Below, in pieces: positions 20,671-32,934 of a DNA stretch of 64,000 nucleotides. The notes beneath the pieces were generated by a model that ran no database searches, was not told the DNA's origin, and was given only the letters and a program-made list of their open reading frames with translations. The DNA is taken from NCBI RefSeq assembly GCF_042453785.1, contig NC_091670.1, positions 40,807,501 through 40,871,500 on the forward strand, written 5' to 3'. Source of the DNA: Malus domestica. Taxonomy: Eukaryota; Streptophyta; Magnoliopsida; Rosales; Rosaceae. Each line of letters begins with the position of its first letter. Position 1 is the stretch's first letter. Made by a program: the position numbers and the translations under genes.

Positions 20671-22009
20671 CACAAACAAAATAGTGCGTCCTTTGCATTG
20701 CCAGTCGATCGACAGAGGCACAGAGGCACCCAAAGAAAGAAGAAGACATTCACTAGCTAGCAAAGCAAAAGAAACAACAAATATATTTAAAGGAAAAGGA
20801 AATGGTGGAAGCTAGTAGCTACAACTGGTACATCACCATTCATACCTCTTTGGCTTCTTCCTTCTCTACTTCCTCTTCTTGCCTGTTCCTAGATCTCTCC
20901 CTCATATCGATCCCCTTCACCAAGTCTTTTCATTGCATCTTATACTATGTGCTATGATATATTTATATGTGTGTGTGTATATATATGTGTGTGTGTATGT
21001 AATCCCAGCAATGGTTCTTGCTTTGTCCTTTTATCTGTATCTAAACACCTCTTTTTATTTATTAATCTTATTAATATACAGCTATATGAATTCAAGGATT
21101 TCAATGGCTCCTTCCTTCATAAACAAGAATTAAGCATCCTATGTACATTCATGTCAATCGCAATTTGACATACATTCTGCGCACACATTTTCTTCTTGTG
21201 TTTTTCAGTATTTCTGCATAATGTTAAACTCTGAAACAAGAACCGAGAAATTACTTTGTCGTTGTTCCTGAGGACAAGCCAACTGGTGTATTTTCTATAG
21301 CTTGCTAGCTGCCCAAGATGCTTATATAGATCGTACTGTTAAGTTGTTAACCATGGTACAAGCGTGACCAAGGACTCCAATATGGTAAGCAAAACACGAT
21401 GTGAAAACTTACTTTTTTGACAAATTGACATTCTAATCTACTTGGATTTATAGGGAGAGGGTTCAAACTTGGATGCAAGCAGCAAAGGCGCTCCGACTTT
21501 ATTCATACTTGCACACTGCTAAAACTTTATATGAGCTTTTTGAATCACTAAAAAGAATATTTGAATCGTGTGACTAGTTATGTCTATATTTATTATTAAC
21601 AACTCATCACATATTATAACTTATATAAATAATTTGGATGGACAACATGTCTATATTTCAGGATGTAATATTATTAAATTATACATGTGTTATAATATGG
21701 TGACGGTGTGCTGCTCAAACTAATATAAGCCAAATCTAATCAAGGAGATCAGTTCACATAGAAAATTGCCCTAAATACCATAATTGCAAACTTGAAATAG
21801 GCACCATTAATTTGACACAGAATTCGAAATTGGAATGTGCAAATAATTAAAAAGATGTAGAAGAGTCTATCCGACGAGCCCGTGACAAGAATATGGACCC
21901 TGTTCCTGTTGCATGAATCGTGAGCATGCATGCTTCACATTGAGGGATAAGTCAATGTGTATACGTCAAATCATACGACTAGTTGTTTGCCCTTATATGT
22001 CCTCACTTC
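20671..22009. other. Intergenic, no gene seen
   Basis: Contains a (GT)n/(AT)n stretch at 20962-21000. ORFs here are low-complexity. Confidence 0.45.
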
Positions 22010-22196
22010 GGGAAAGAATCTCTTTCAGGATATCTTCTATCAAAATCTACGAATCAAGTAAAATTTAATTCAATGGTTAAAAACAGATGTCATTTTTAAA
22101 AACTATAATAATTTTAACCGTTGAATTAAATTTTAAGTATCCGAATAACTTAATCTATGAGATTTAATGAAAGAGATCCAAAGAAAATCTCTTTTA
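22010..22196. mobile_element. MULE-type MITE, about 187 bp
   Basis: The ends 'GGGAAAGAATCTCTTTC' and 'GAAAATCTCTTTTA' are inverted and the core folds back ('aatttaattcaatggttaaa' against 'ttaaccgttgaattaaattt'). The flanks 'cctcacttc' and 'ccccactgc' agree at 7 of 9 positions. Confidence 0.6.
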
Positions 22197-22492
22197 CCCC
22201 ACTGCCCACTAATTACCATTTCTAGACCCATCTAAACCCCAATGCGAAAGGAAAGATGATTAATTAGAATAATCAATAATATTACGGTTTTTAGGGACAA
22301 AGCAAACAAGTCATCACGAATGCTCCATTTTTGGAAGCTTCCCAAAAGCTCCGTCTTAATTTTATGTGGGTCTGCTTCTCTGCTGTTATCCTTATAAATG
22401 AAAGGCTCAAGTTGAGTAATCTGCATTTCATACGGATTTCTATCTATCTATATAGATGGGACGGATTTGTGACACTACTTTGTTTATATAAT

Positions 22493-22820
22493 TTTTACAT
22501 ATGTTTTTGTGAGATCCACTTCATAATGTAATCAAATGATTCAAACCATCTATCTTCTAGGCATTCTCTAAAATATTATATCTATAAAAAATACCCAAAT
22601 CTAAAACCATATGATCATTGGATTAAGGGTTTAGAGTTTCTTTGTAGAACTGTTTGTGTCCATTTTCTTCATAACAAATGAATGTCCCAGTAGTTTTGGA
22701 TTTGTTTTGTTTTTTTTTTTTTTTTTGCAAGAATGATCTAAGAATGATATTCTAAAAAATAGAAGATTTGAATAATTAAAATACATTACGGAATAAGCTT
22801 CATAAAAACATGTGTAAAAA
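22493..22820. mobile_element. Long-arm foldback element, 328 bp
   Basis: The arms 'TTTTTACATATGTTTTTGTG' and 'CATAAAAACATGTGTAAAAA' are inverted and complementarity continues inward. The same family is seen at 31595-32045 and 32935-33240. Confidence 0.65.
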
Positions 22821-24168
22821 TTTGGGCGATCCAACTCTTGTAAAGTTAATTTGTACATGTACAGCTCCCCACAAACACAAGACATGGTCTAATTATGCTT
22901 CTGCGTATTGATTGATGAAATGATGTCTTATTCAATGGACGCAACAAAGCTGTTGAAAAGTTAATTTGTATACGGACAGCTCCCCATTTTCTTATAACTT
23001 TCAGATATCCTTAATCTCCTGTTAAAATTATAATTGATTAATTAGTTGAGAAATTAAAATGATATATAAGCCAATGAGTGACATGCAGAAGAAACTAGGA
23101 ATGATTTAAGTTTATTTATGTACCATGACTAGGAGATATATGTTAGTTGTTGATGATGATATGGGGCACTATGGGACCTGGAAAATTCAGGAAACTTTAG
23201 AGGTATGCACATAAACATAAAACGTCCTAGCCAGGGCCTCACATTGAACACAAGAACATGAACCCAAGCTGTCACCCTGCCATGGCCATGAAAGACCAAT
23301 ATTATCACGGTTTGAATGCATCGTCTTTAATTAAATTAAAAATAGTTTATTTCTACAAAAAACTTGAAAACTTATCATTGGAACGAATGGTTGTGTTGTG
23401 CGTGGTTAGTTTGTTGGGCAACATCCAGATATATACACAGTCTACTGGTTTTTTTTTTTTATAGATGTTATCGGAGATATATCATGGGATTTGGGCAAAT
23501 CACGTAAATCAAATAACTATATATATTTAAGCTAATAAAGCAAAATCTATCATTTATGACACCGTGTGCATCTTCTTTTAGGGTTTTCAGTAGTATTCGT
23601 TTTCTTATGGAAGAAGATGAAAGAAAGAGAATATCAACTTCAAGGAATCAAAGCAAGTTATATATGTACCTAAATACAAATTTGAGGAAACAAGGCAGAG
23701 CCCAAGTTTACTATTCATCTTGTAAATCGTACCGAATCAATGAAACGCATATACTCCAAATATTTTAGTGGTGGGGTTCAACTTCAACTGGGAAATTTCT
23801 ATGAATTTATTAGATCTCTTTTGGTGGGGTTAACTTCAGCTGATGCTTTTCTGGTTTTACAAGATATAATATGGGGGATAGTCTATTTCCACTGCACAAA
23901 AAGCTTCAACTTTAAATTCTGGGAATACGATATTGGCATTTATTGCATACACGGGAATCACATGAGAGTTCTATGCAAACTCAAATCGCCCCCAGAAAAC
24001 CTAATCCAGCAGAGAAAAATGATACAAAATGATGGATTTTGGGTGGGGGTGTTCAATCATATGATGGGGATTCAAATGTAAAATAAGGTGATTTAACAAA
24101 GAAATAATATACACAACGACTAATGTCAATTATAATATAGTGAAGTCATCTAGATATCATATTACTTA
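22821..24168. other. Intergenic, no gene seen
   Basis: AT-rich DNA. Two plus-strand frames (23556-23768, 23740-24081) match nothing I recognise and have no exon-like context. Confidence 0.4.
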
Positions 24169-25030
24169 AAGCAACTCCACCCATGGAGCCCTCCTCCCTG
24201 GCAATCCACTATTGAATCTACCATTTTGAACAGTAACTGCCTTTAATGAATAGTAACTGCCATTAATGAATAGTAATTGCCATTTGCATCTCCACCTTTG
24301 GAGCCCTCCCTCCTGGCAATAGGCAACAAAATATTAGTTTTTTTTGTTTGTTTAAATAATACAAAATAAAATTATTTGTAATTTCGGATAAGATTTTTTA
24401 AATCATTCTCGTTGCGCCACGTGTCATTTTATAAAAAAAATATGAAATTGTGGTGTAAGGTAGATGGAGAAGAAGTGGTATTTATAGAAAAGTAAAAACA
24501 ATTTTTTACAAATTTTTTTTCAGATTTTTTACAATTTTTTCCATTAATTTTTTTTTTCAAATAATTAATCTCTGCCGTTGGATTTAAAAAAAATTGAATT
24601 CCAACACTCCAGATTGTGCCACATGTCACAACGGTAACTTTTCTTAATTTTAAAACTATTTTTTCTTTTTTTTTTTAATTTGAAATCAGTTGCATCAGAC
24701 GGCTCCTATTTAAACCCCTTCAGATCGAACGGACCGTGGGAAGCCACGTGGCTTCCCAACGATCACCTGCCAATTCTCTGCGCCCGGGCCCTAGCGCCTG
24801 AAATCCGGTCGGGCGACGTGCCCCCACTCGCGAGTGAGGGACACGCGGCTGACACAAAAAAAATTAAATAATGCCTGGCCCTCGGACTGCAGGCTGGTGG
24901 ATTCCTCACGGGCCTTGTGCTCTGGCTCCCACCCTCACTCGGGCTCTCCATGGTTGGAGCACTGTCCACCGGGCCTCAGGCCCTTTCTTCTCCCCTGTCC
25001 CCCGAGCAATCCACATGGGTGGAGTTGCTC
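24169..25030. mobile_element. Non-autonomous DNA transposon with TTA TSD (Harbinger-type)
   Basis: The ends 'AAGCAACTCCACCCATGG' and 'CATGGGTGGAGTTGCTC' are inverted, and TTA flanks both sides (24166-24168, 25031-25033). The element is 862 bp long. The left part is AT-rich and the right 300 bp markedly GC-rich. No transposase is visible. The overlapping ORFs at 24680-25117 are GC-driven. Confidence 0.65.
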
Positions 25031-25141
25031 TTACAAAAGAACCTATATTTAGCTGGGATCGATGTTGGATCAAAAGCGGAGAAGTTTCCCCATTGGGACA
25101 CATGCATGGGTGAATGACGATAGCATGCATATACCTATATG

Positions 25142-25301
25142 AATGCATTTTTGCTCACCCCAATTAATTACCTTTAGATTAGTTTAAGCTTTGAAATTTG
25201 TGTTTTAAATCAATTAAACCAAACTAATTTAATGACAATCAAAGGGGTAGAGGGGGTTCGAGTATCAATCACTCCCACTTTAGGGTAGTGAGCAAAGATG
25301 C
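25142..25301. mobile_element. Foldback MITE flanked by a 13-bp direct repeat
   Basis: 'AATGCATTTTTGCTCACC' on the left mirrors 'GTGAGCAAAGATGCA' on the right. 'atatacctatatg' occurs at 25129-25141 and again at 25308-25320. Confidence 0.55.
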
Positions 25302-25320
25302 ACTTATATATACCTATATG

Positions 25321-26413
25321 CTTGTGAATGATTGATGCATGTGAGTGCCATTATGAGTCCTGCACATCCATAACCGTCTACGCTTAGGAAGCTGCCAAAA
25401 GCATATAACTATTCAATAAATTCGGTCCATATATAAATTGAAAAAGAAGTGCAAGAGCGAGCATGATGTTATGTAAGATCAAATTCTTGAAAACAGAAGC
25501 ATGATAAAAGTGGGGAGAGGAGAAAGATGGTATGGTTGTGCTGTGTTGTGCCAGCTACTGCTAGTAGTGTAAGATTAGTTTAATACATAAATGATTCACT
25601 AAAACCAAATAACCACTAACCTGAAGAAACCATGTAGGCTAGAATCCGATCGAGATAGGCTTCTTCTGCAACTCGTCAATCTCATAATGCAATGACTCAA
25701 TACTATGAGGTGTGAGGCTCTTTTATTGCGTATCAATTGAGAGTGCAGGGACCCTATATTTATACCTTATGCAATGGTGTTCAACTAGGAGACTTCCCAT
25801 AATGTTAGTCCTAATTGAACTCAACCTTATCATGCAATCCCAAGTATCCATATCAGCTAATATAACATTACTATAGTTATCAGGATTGTTTAGCTACATT
25901 CCTTATCGTACACACCTTTTGGTAGCTTACAAACAAAGTCATACTCGAACTCTATAACCTCAAACCTTAGATACACGTATTAACAAGTGTGCAGCTCTCA
26001 TGAGACTTACAAGTAGTTCTGTATTTTGTGTGCATAGCGATGGATTTAGTAGCCTTCTCTTTTGAATGTACCGGCGTTTATCGCGGAAAATGGGACGATA
26101 GATACCACAACTGTCCGTGTCTCTCTTAACATCTTGGTACACACACACACACACACATATATGCTATGTTCTGTAACACCCAAAAGGGACCACTAATTGT
26201 CACGCTCTTCTGCTCATAATAGTTTTTCACCATTGAATTGCCAATTGAAAGAAAACTATCCGATCGATTTCAGTCCCACCTATAGTCCAATTGGTTTATC
26301 TGTACACTCCCTTAACAATGTGTTCCATTTCAAACTGTTTGTATTTAAAAGTAGCTACGGTAAAATATTACGGAACAAGTTACGGTCATTTAGTCGGGCC
26401 ACGAAGAGGAGAA
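25321..26413. other. Intergenic, no gene seen
   Basis: A (CA)n run lies at 26141-26156. No gene or clear element boundary found. Confidence 0.4.
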
Positions 26414-26418
26414 AAACT

Positions 26419-26970
26419 TGTTGGAAATTATATATTATAATTAATATTATAATTTTTAATTTTTGTATGAATGGAAAATAAGAGTCATGTGTCATAGTTG
26501 AATTCAAATTCATAAGTTGTATCTGTTCGTTGAAACTTTAGACAACAGTCATATTGTTTCAAAAAGGGTGGCTTGAGTTATATATAAACTCAAGCATCCC
26601 ACCTGTCTAATAGAATGAAGAGAAGAGTTTTTTCCAATGTCTTAGTAGAAATCCGAATCGTGTCTTGAGAGTACAGAATATATGAAGTTCGCCAGAGTCC
26701 GAAAATTGAAGTGCTTTGACTTCGGATTATAGATTGTTGAATCCTGGGAGATGGACGCCTATCGAACTACAAGCACAAGAGTAGGGGCGAAATTCTATCT
26801 TTAGGACATTGCATTTATGCAAGCCTCAATCTCCAAGTTTGTCAGTTTTTCTAACTTTATCTCTAATTGTTTATATTAGTCTCATACATAATTGATGTTG
26901 TGAATTTCTATGTGATTATTATTATTAGAATGCTTGTGTTATTTTCATATTTTCTAATATTGCTCCAACA
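26419..26970 (+). mobile_element. Solo LTR, Copia-like
   Basis: A 552-bp unit with ends TGTTGGA and TCCAACA, flanked by 'aaact' at 26414-26418 and 26971-26975. It has an internal TATA ('gagttatatataaactc', near 26578), placing transcription on the plus strand. No internal region or second LTR is nearby. Confidence 0.85.
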
Positions 26971-27072
26971 AAACTCTCGTGTCATAGGGATATATAGCTC
27001 CGAGATAAGGAAGTTTTTCTCCATCTAGAGTTGATCCTCATGTTTTTAATAATAAAAACAAACAAACAAAAC

Positions 27073-27240
27073 CTTTTTTTTAACAACCGATATTATCTAC
27101 ACTAAGGGGGTGGGCAAGTGAGCTAAGCCTCACAATGTGCTAACAATAATGTGATTAAAATTCGCCTATGATGAGGATCAAACTTAAAACATATGACTTA
27201 CAAGCGAAGAGAAATACTACTAGACTATATTACTAAATGA
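27073..27240 (-). mobile_element. tRNA-derived SINE, nearly full length
   Basis: On the minus strand a box-A-like 'tctagtagtatttctcttcg' is followed by a box-B-like 'gtttgatcctcatc'. The 3' end 'tagtgtagataatatcggtt' is followed by a poly(A) tail (seen as T's at 27073-27080). The same 3' end recurs at 57306-57344. Confidence 0.65.
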
Positions 27241-28110
27241 CAACGAAAATAATATAAATTTAGGGTTTTGAATTACCCCCTAAACAGAATAAAAGAAATT
27301 CCAAGGTGAATGTTAGATTTAAAAGTGGTTTGACTTAACTCTTTAGTCATTGTTTTGTTTTTATTTGGACTGACAAGTCATTCTTATATTTCTTTGCATA
27401 AGCATCATTAACTTCTGCATTAACAGTGATTAGTTTTTTAGGGTCGATTAGTGATTAGTTAGATCCACAGTTAAGGGTCAGTGGGTATTGTTTTCTCCCT
27501 GACATATAAAATTCCCAAAAGTCTTGATAAAAAATAAAGAATGAAAACAAATAAATAAGGGAATTAGCCTAATGCAAGGTTTTTAAAATTTTCAATCTGG
27601 GAAAGTTATTCACACTCTCATATATATGCTCTGTTTACATGTGAAGAAATTGCAAGTCTAACACATAAACAATTTAACCCGATGAGTAGAGAACTTGTGG
27701 CTACCAGCTTCACAAGTCGTTTCTTAACTTTTTGATGTGAGACAATTCTTTACGTCCTTATACTTTTCTCTATAGGCGGTTAAAAAAATTCAGTAAATTG
27801 AACCAAATTTATGCTGTTTTCTTTTTCAATGAGGAGAGAATGAGTAAAAGGGACCAACATGCATATAAGTTAATGGAGAGAGAGAGAGAGAGAAGACTGA
27901 GTAGTGAATGTGAAGACTTAACCACACACAGGCACAGCAAAGCAGCTTCTTTATCAGCACAGAATGCGAAGCTTCTCTTTCCCATCATCATTATTAGTCT
28001 CTTCAAATTTCTGCTCCAACGTCCTCTCCTTGACCTCCTCTTTCACTCCTCACAACCTACAAACACAAACAACTTCACTAATCCAGAACAAAATCAACCA
28101 AGAAGCAGAA
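27241..28110 (+). promoter_or_regulatory. Upstream region of the cyclin gene
   Basis: AT-rich until about 27850, then a (GA)n tract at 27876-27893 and a CT/AC-rich leader to the ATG at 28111. An in-frame upstream ATG at 27964 exists, but its product does not resemble a cyclin N-terminus. Confidence 0.4.
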
Positions 28111-30806
28111 ATGGATTATGAGTTTGATCTTCAAGAACACAACTCCGATACAATCCCAGATCTCTTTGCCTCAGAAAATTATCACATGCCCTCCCAAAAC
28201 TTCCTAAACAGCTCAAAACACACTGATTTCTACTTTACTTTTCGCCTCAAAGCCATTTCTCGGTTTTTACAGGTAAAGAAACGAGATGTTATATTGACAC
28301 TAAAAAAATCATTCCGCATCAATCCCTTTATAATATCGTTTGTTAAAGGAGCGTATAATGACTTTTTTGGACTTCATGATGGCTTTGTGTTTCTACTAGT
28401 AATCTACTTCTTCAGATTGGTCTGAGCTTGTGACAATTTTTATCAGGTTCAGTATTCTTGCAGCCTTGACTCTTTCATACCTTACCTTGCCATTAACTAC
28501 CTGGATCGATTCGTATCGAAGTGCGATATTCCGGTAACAAAGAAGTTTAGTTTCTTAAATTCCAAGATAATGTCACATTTTTAGCTCTTACTTCTTAATT
28601 AGCTTAGAATATCATTCACATTGCAGCAAGGAAAGCCTTGGGTCTCAAGGCTTGTGGAAGTATCTTGTCTATCTCTAGCTGCAAAGATGAAGAACACACC
28701 CTTCTCCTACTTTGATTTTCAGGTAACTTAATAGCCCTTCAATTGCAGCGTGACCGCTCTCTTGCACCTAAGTTCAAATCCTCCTTCTCATAGAGTTAAA
28801 ATGGGGGAAAATTAGGTTCACATCCTTCTTTTTGTTACTCCATTGATTAAAATCCTATTCATTTTCAATTTTTGATCAAGGTCCTTGGGTATTAATAACA
28901 TCATTAATTATTTGAATAATAAAATATTTTTATTTTTAAATATATTCCTTTAATGTTAAAAATGTTACAATTAGTATATTTATATTTATGGCTAAATTTT
29001 TTTATCATATATTTTTATTTTTAGTTTGTACCTATTTTTAATTTGCAAATATTTTTTAATTTGTACCAATTTTCTTTTCATTTTTAATTTGTACCCATAT
29101 ATTAGTTTTTTTTTTGTCCCCATATTTTTTAAAGTTTTATTTGTGTTTGTACCCATGTGTATACCGTCACGTGATATTGTATATTTAATCAATGATAGAA
29201 AAATTACATATGGTATATTTATGTTTTATGCCTAAACTTTGTATCATATATATTTTTAGTTTGTACCCACTTTTAATTTGCAACATTTTTTTTTTAAATT
29301 TGTAGTATTTTCTTTTTAGTTTTATTTTGTACCCATGTATTAATTTCTTTTAGCGCCTATATTTTAAAAAATTCATTTGTATTCATAATTTTTATCTTTT
29401 ATCTGTACTATAATTTATTTCTAATGTACCCATTATTCTTTATTAATGTACCACTTTGTTATATGTGAAATGTACCAATTTTTTTAACACTGTGGATACA
29501 TTCTTTTGCCATTTATTATTTCTTATTTTTATATAGTTTTTATCCATTTATTCAATCAAAATATTTGAATTTTTTTATTGTAACTGTTTCTAATAGTATT
29601 ATAATGAGGGATTTTAAATTTATAGGATTATAAATCTCATAAAATATCAAACAATTAATGTCAAAACTATAAAAATATAAATATTAATAGTAATATAATG
29701 AAGTGTACAAAGTCAAGGGACATTGATCAAACTTTGAATACTATTAAGGTTTTAATCAAAGAATGTTAAGGATTAGGGACCGCATCCAAAATATCCCGTT
29801 AAAATAGTTTACAATATCGTTTTTAAAAAAAAAACTGAGAATGATATATACAATATTTGAAGCAGAAGAGCTAATTGTTTTGCTCAAATGCTTATATATG
29901 TAACAGAGAGGGGAAGGTTTCGTCTTCGATGTGCAAACGGTTCGTAAAATGGAGCTTCTCATTCTCAACACTCTAGATTGGCGGATGAGATCGATAACTC
30001 CTTTTTCTTTTCTGCATTTCTTCTTGTCTTCGCTGGACTTAAACGATCGGCCATTTACACAAGCTCTTAGAAATCGAGCTTCGGATATCATCTTCAATGC
30101 CCATAATGGTAATACTTGTTAATTGTTCAAGTACTTTTGCTTCATAGATTAAGGCTAGTGATTTTAACGCTCCTCATTTAGACAATGCACTTTCACGTGT
30201 GAGTAAAAGAAAAAATAAGTGTCAAAATCGCTAGCCTAAACTGATGCATGATTAATAAATTATTAATTATGACTCACAGCCTCCTTTTTTTTTTTTTTTT
30301 TTTTGAATTTGATTGCAGAAATTAAATTTGTAGAGTTTAAGCCATCAATAATTGCAGCAGCAGCTGTCCTATCTACATGCCATGAGCTGCTCCCACCGAA
30401 GTTCCCTCCTTTTCAAGCTTCACTATCATCTTTCCAATACGTAAATAAAGTAAGCGCAATATCAACATTACAAATTTTCAATTAATTAAAAAAATATCAT
30501 ATGATTTAATTAGTATTTAAGTTTTTATTTCAGGAGAGTTTGATCAAATGCTTCAATTTTATGCAAGAAATGGTAGAGAATGAAAGGTTGGATACTATGT
30601 CCTGCACAAGAACCCCAGTGAGCGTTCTCGACCATCGCCTCACTATATTTCAAAGTGAGAACACCATTAGCAACGTGGCGACCACCACCACATATACTTC
30701 TGTTTCTTTGGCAGCAGAGAAGAGAGACAGCAAAAGGCGTAGATTAACTGGTACTTTCTGCAGTGAAAATATGTACAAGCTTTCTCATCATGTTCAACAG
30801 TGCTGA
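28111..30806 (+). CDS. CYCD6;1-like: D-type cyclin, CYCD6;1-like
   Basis: Six exons (28111-28272, 28447-28533, 28627-28722, 29907-30108, 30319-30449, 30534-30806) give 316 aa with GT-AG introns and consistent phases. D cyclins activate CDKA in the nucleus for G1/S. In Arabidopsis CYCD6;1 is switched on by SHORT-ROOT/SCARECROW for formative root divisions. The cyclin N-box runs about residues 45-170, with 'PYLAINYLDRFVSKCDIP', 'QGKPWVSRLVEVSCLSLAAK' and 'MELLILNTLDWRMRSITPF'. The C-box holds 'FVEFKPSIIAAAAVL' and 'YVNKESLIKCFNFMQEM'. The tail has a basic cluster 'KRDSKRRR'. No LxCxE retinoblastoma-binding motif is visible at the N-terminus, as in CYCD6;1. Length is close to the Arabidopsis protein (about 300 aa). 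Intron 3 (1.2 kb) carries an AT-rich tandem repeat and intron 4 a small MITE. Confidence 0.93.
28975..29450. repeat. AT-rich tandem duplication in cyclin intron 3
   Basis: Two copies about 240 bp apart share 'tttttagtttgtaccca' and 'tttttaatttgcaa' type blocks, starting near 28975 and 29214. Short 'tttgtacccat' motifs recur within each. Confidence 0.6.
30152..30240. mobile_element. Small MITE in cyclin intron 4
   Basis: 'taaggctagtgattttaacg' and 'gtcaaaatcgctagccta' are inverted ends of an 89-bp unit. Confidence 0.55.
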
Positions 30807-30827
30807 TTTGTTTGGTTGTCTCTATGC

Positions 30828-31025
30828 GGATTTGAATCCTCTCCTGATCTAATGGAGAGGATCCTCCTGACCAAGTATTGTGAGCCGTTAGATTTTCATT
30901 CAACGACTATAATTATTATAACTTTAAAGAGACCCCTTATTTGTAACCGTTGGATAAAAATTCAACGGCCCATAATTCTTGATCAGGAGGATCCTCTCCA
31001 TTAGCTTAGGAGAGGATCCAAATCC
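30828..31025. mobile_element. MULE-type MITE, 198 bp, 10-bp TSD
   Basis: The ends 'GGATTTGAATCCTCTCCT' and 'AGGAGAGGATCCAAATCC' are inverted. The perfect 10-bp repeat 'gtctctatgc' lies at 30818-30827 and 31026-31035, starting only 12 bp after the cyclin stop codon. The element therefore sits in the cyclin 3' UTR. Confidence 0.88.
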
Positions 31026-31035
31026 GTCTCTATGC

Positions 31036-31594
31036 CTCACATGTAATAATTACCCTTAGCTATCTTCCGATAGTTGCACTAGTTATTATACACTAGTACA
31101 TAATAAGAGAACTAAACACAGTTATCTAAATTTGGTGTTACTCAAGAATCTTTCATCCGACTTAGCCCTTCGTCGGGTAAAAAATTTATGTGGTACTTAA
31201 CTTGTCATTGAATTGTGTTAAGTGCCACTATCATCCACTCAAAACTTTGCCATTTATTTAATAAAAATAAAAGGCTTTATTTTCTCAAGCGCGCCTCCTC
31301 CGGATCCCTTCTCCTTGCTGTTCCCACCATCCCACTCATATCATTAAATCAATCCATGCCCAAAAATATACTTGAATCTTGTTCACTTCATACCTAGAAA
31401 AGCCTTGTTATTTTTCTTCTACTCATCGAATTCTTTATTTTGCTTGAAAAAATATATAGCATATATTGTTTCTTTGTTGTTTTAGGGTTTTATAGGGATG
31501 TGCTGAGTGGCACTATCACCCACTCAAAACTTGTCATTTATATAAAGAGAAAAGCTAAGGAGACTCTCTCAAAGTGGAACTCTCCATGGACTTT
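31036..31594. repeat. Spacer with a short direct repeat
   Basis: 'ccactcaaaactttgccatt' near 31235 recurs as 'cccactcaaaacttgtcatt' near 31520, each preceded by 'agtg(c/g)cactatca'. No gene seen. Confidence 0.45.
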
Positions 31595-32160
31595 GACACT
31601 CGTTTTTATAGTGCCCACTCTGTAATGTGTTTCAACAATCCGAATCGTTTATATTTTAGAATATCATTTATAGATTATCCTTGCAAAAATTAGACAAATC
31701 CAAAACTATTAAGACATTCATTTGTAGTTAATAGAGAATATGGTTTTACAAAGAAACACTAAATTTAGGGTTCGTTTGGATCTGCTTCTTCTAGGAAGCA
31801 CTTTAAGTGTTTTTTTTTTTCTTCAGAATTTACTTGCATTTTAACTAAGGATTGGTTCAAAAAACATTTTAACCAAAAGCGTTTTCAGTCATTTTAAAAG
31901 CACATCCAAACGGGCTCTTAATCCAATGGTCATATGATTTTGGATTTGGGTATTTTTGGTATAAGACCTAGAAAATAGACGGTTCGGATCGTTGAAATAC
32001 ATTACAAATTGGGTCTTATAAAAACGTACGTAAAAAACAAAATAAAAATAGTGTTACGGATCCGCCCCCTTTTAACTATATGATATCTTATAAAGTAAGA
32101 ATAAGTGTATCTGATTACCAAATAAGCTATTCAGACTCTATAATAAAACTACGCTAGACA
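31595..32160. repeat. Segmental duplication, copy A
   Basis: Sequence from about 31595 to 32160 aligns with 32935-33233 plus 34514-34645. The alignment covers a foldback element and about 100 bp past it ('ctatatgatatcttataa', 'aataaaactac'). Copy A carries a Harbinger MITE that copy B lacks, and copy B carries a TRIM that copy A lacks. Confidence 0.7.
31768..31917. mobile_element. PIF/Harbinger-type MITE, 150 bp, TTA TSD
   Basis: The ends 'GGGTTCGTTTGGATCTGC' and 'CACATCCAAACGGGCTC' are inverted. TTA flanks at 31765-31767 and 31918-31920. The homologous site in copy B (around 33108) is empty and has one TTA. Confidence 0.85.
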
Positions 32161-32330
32161 TAAGCATATAATTTGGTTATGGTATTAATCATACCGTTGC
32201 TAGCAGCTGCAACAAACAATACAAGGATACAGCAGCAGATTTAAACATAAATATTCTAGTTCTAGTTCTAGTTCTATTAATGATGATTGCTGTTCGATTC
32301 TTCTTGCTTTGAGTCTGCCTTTTAAATATA
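32160..32330 (-). pseudogene. Duplicated scrap of the NLR-like gene 3' end
   Basis: About 170 bp match the end of the gene at 38112-40175 and its 3' flank. Shared blocks are 'aatttggttatgg', 'attaatcata', 'acaatacaaggataca' and 'tctattaatgatgattgctg', followed by a decayed version of the last codons. It holds no usable frame. Confidence 0.65.
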
Positions 32331-32934
32331 TTTTTTTTCATGTTTTACTTTTTAAATATTTTTTTAGGTTTTATGTTATATTCTTAAACTGTTAAAACAA
32401 TTATTATATTTAATGTTTTAACTAACGACAAAGTTTTGATTAAGTGGGTGATAGGGTCATTCAATTATTATATTTAATGTATTTTATTTTGGGGATTTGG
32501 GATTTGGAACAAAGGGTGTTGGACTTGGGCAACGAGGACAAAACGGGAATTTCAACAAAAACTTGCGCAAACATACGTTATTTGCAGTAAGATTAGTATG
32601 TATCATCTTTGTCCGATTGGATCCCGACATGAGAAGTATAAAGCAATAAAGCTTAAATGTAGCACAGAGCACGCATGTGAATCCCACACAATTAACAAAA
32701 CAGACGAAATTATTTTATTAAGATGTTCTAAATTATTCTAGATTTAAATGAAGAGATTTCAAACTCAGTTGTAAAGAGTCGAACATATTATTCTAGCCAA
32801 CTAGTTTTGTTAGATATTTTGGGCTAAGATTGATAGGTTCAACGATTGTTTGGATATAAGTTGCGGTGTGTTGGAATTCTCATTTATTTAACTATGAGAG
32901 TGGACTCGTAGCATCAATTTTTTTACCCAACTTT
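32331..32934. other. Intergenic, no gene seen
   Basis: AT-rich spacer between the NLR scrap and segmental copy B. Confidence 0.4.

Noticed and set aside
20760-20960. Possible microRNA precursor
   Set aside because: CT-rich leader-like stretch, but I could not find a known mature miRNA or a convincing long stem.
23556-24081. Two plus-strand ORFs of 70 and 113 codons
   Set aside because: No recognised motif, no splice context and AT-biased composition; not enough to call a gene.
24680-25148. Cluster of overlapping ORFs in a GC-rich patch
   Set aside because: They lie within a non-autonomous DNA transposon and are open in many frames because of base composition.
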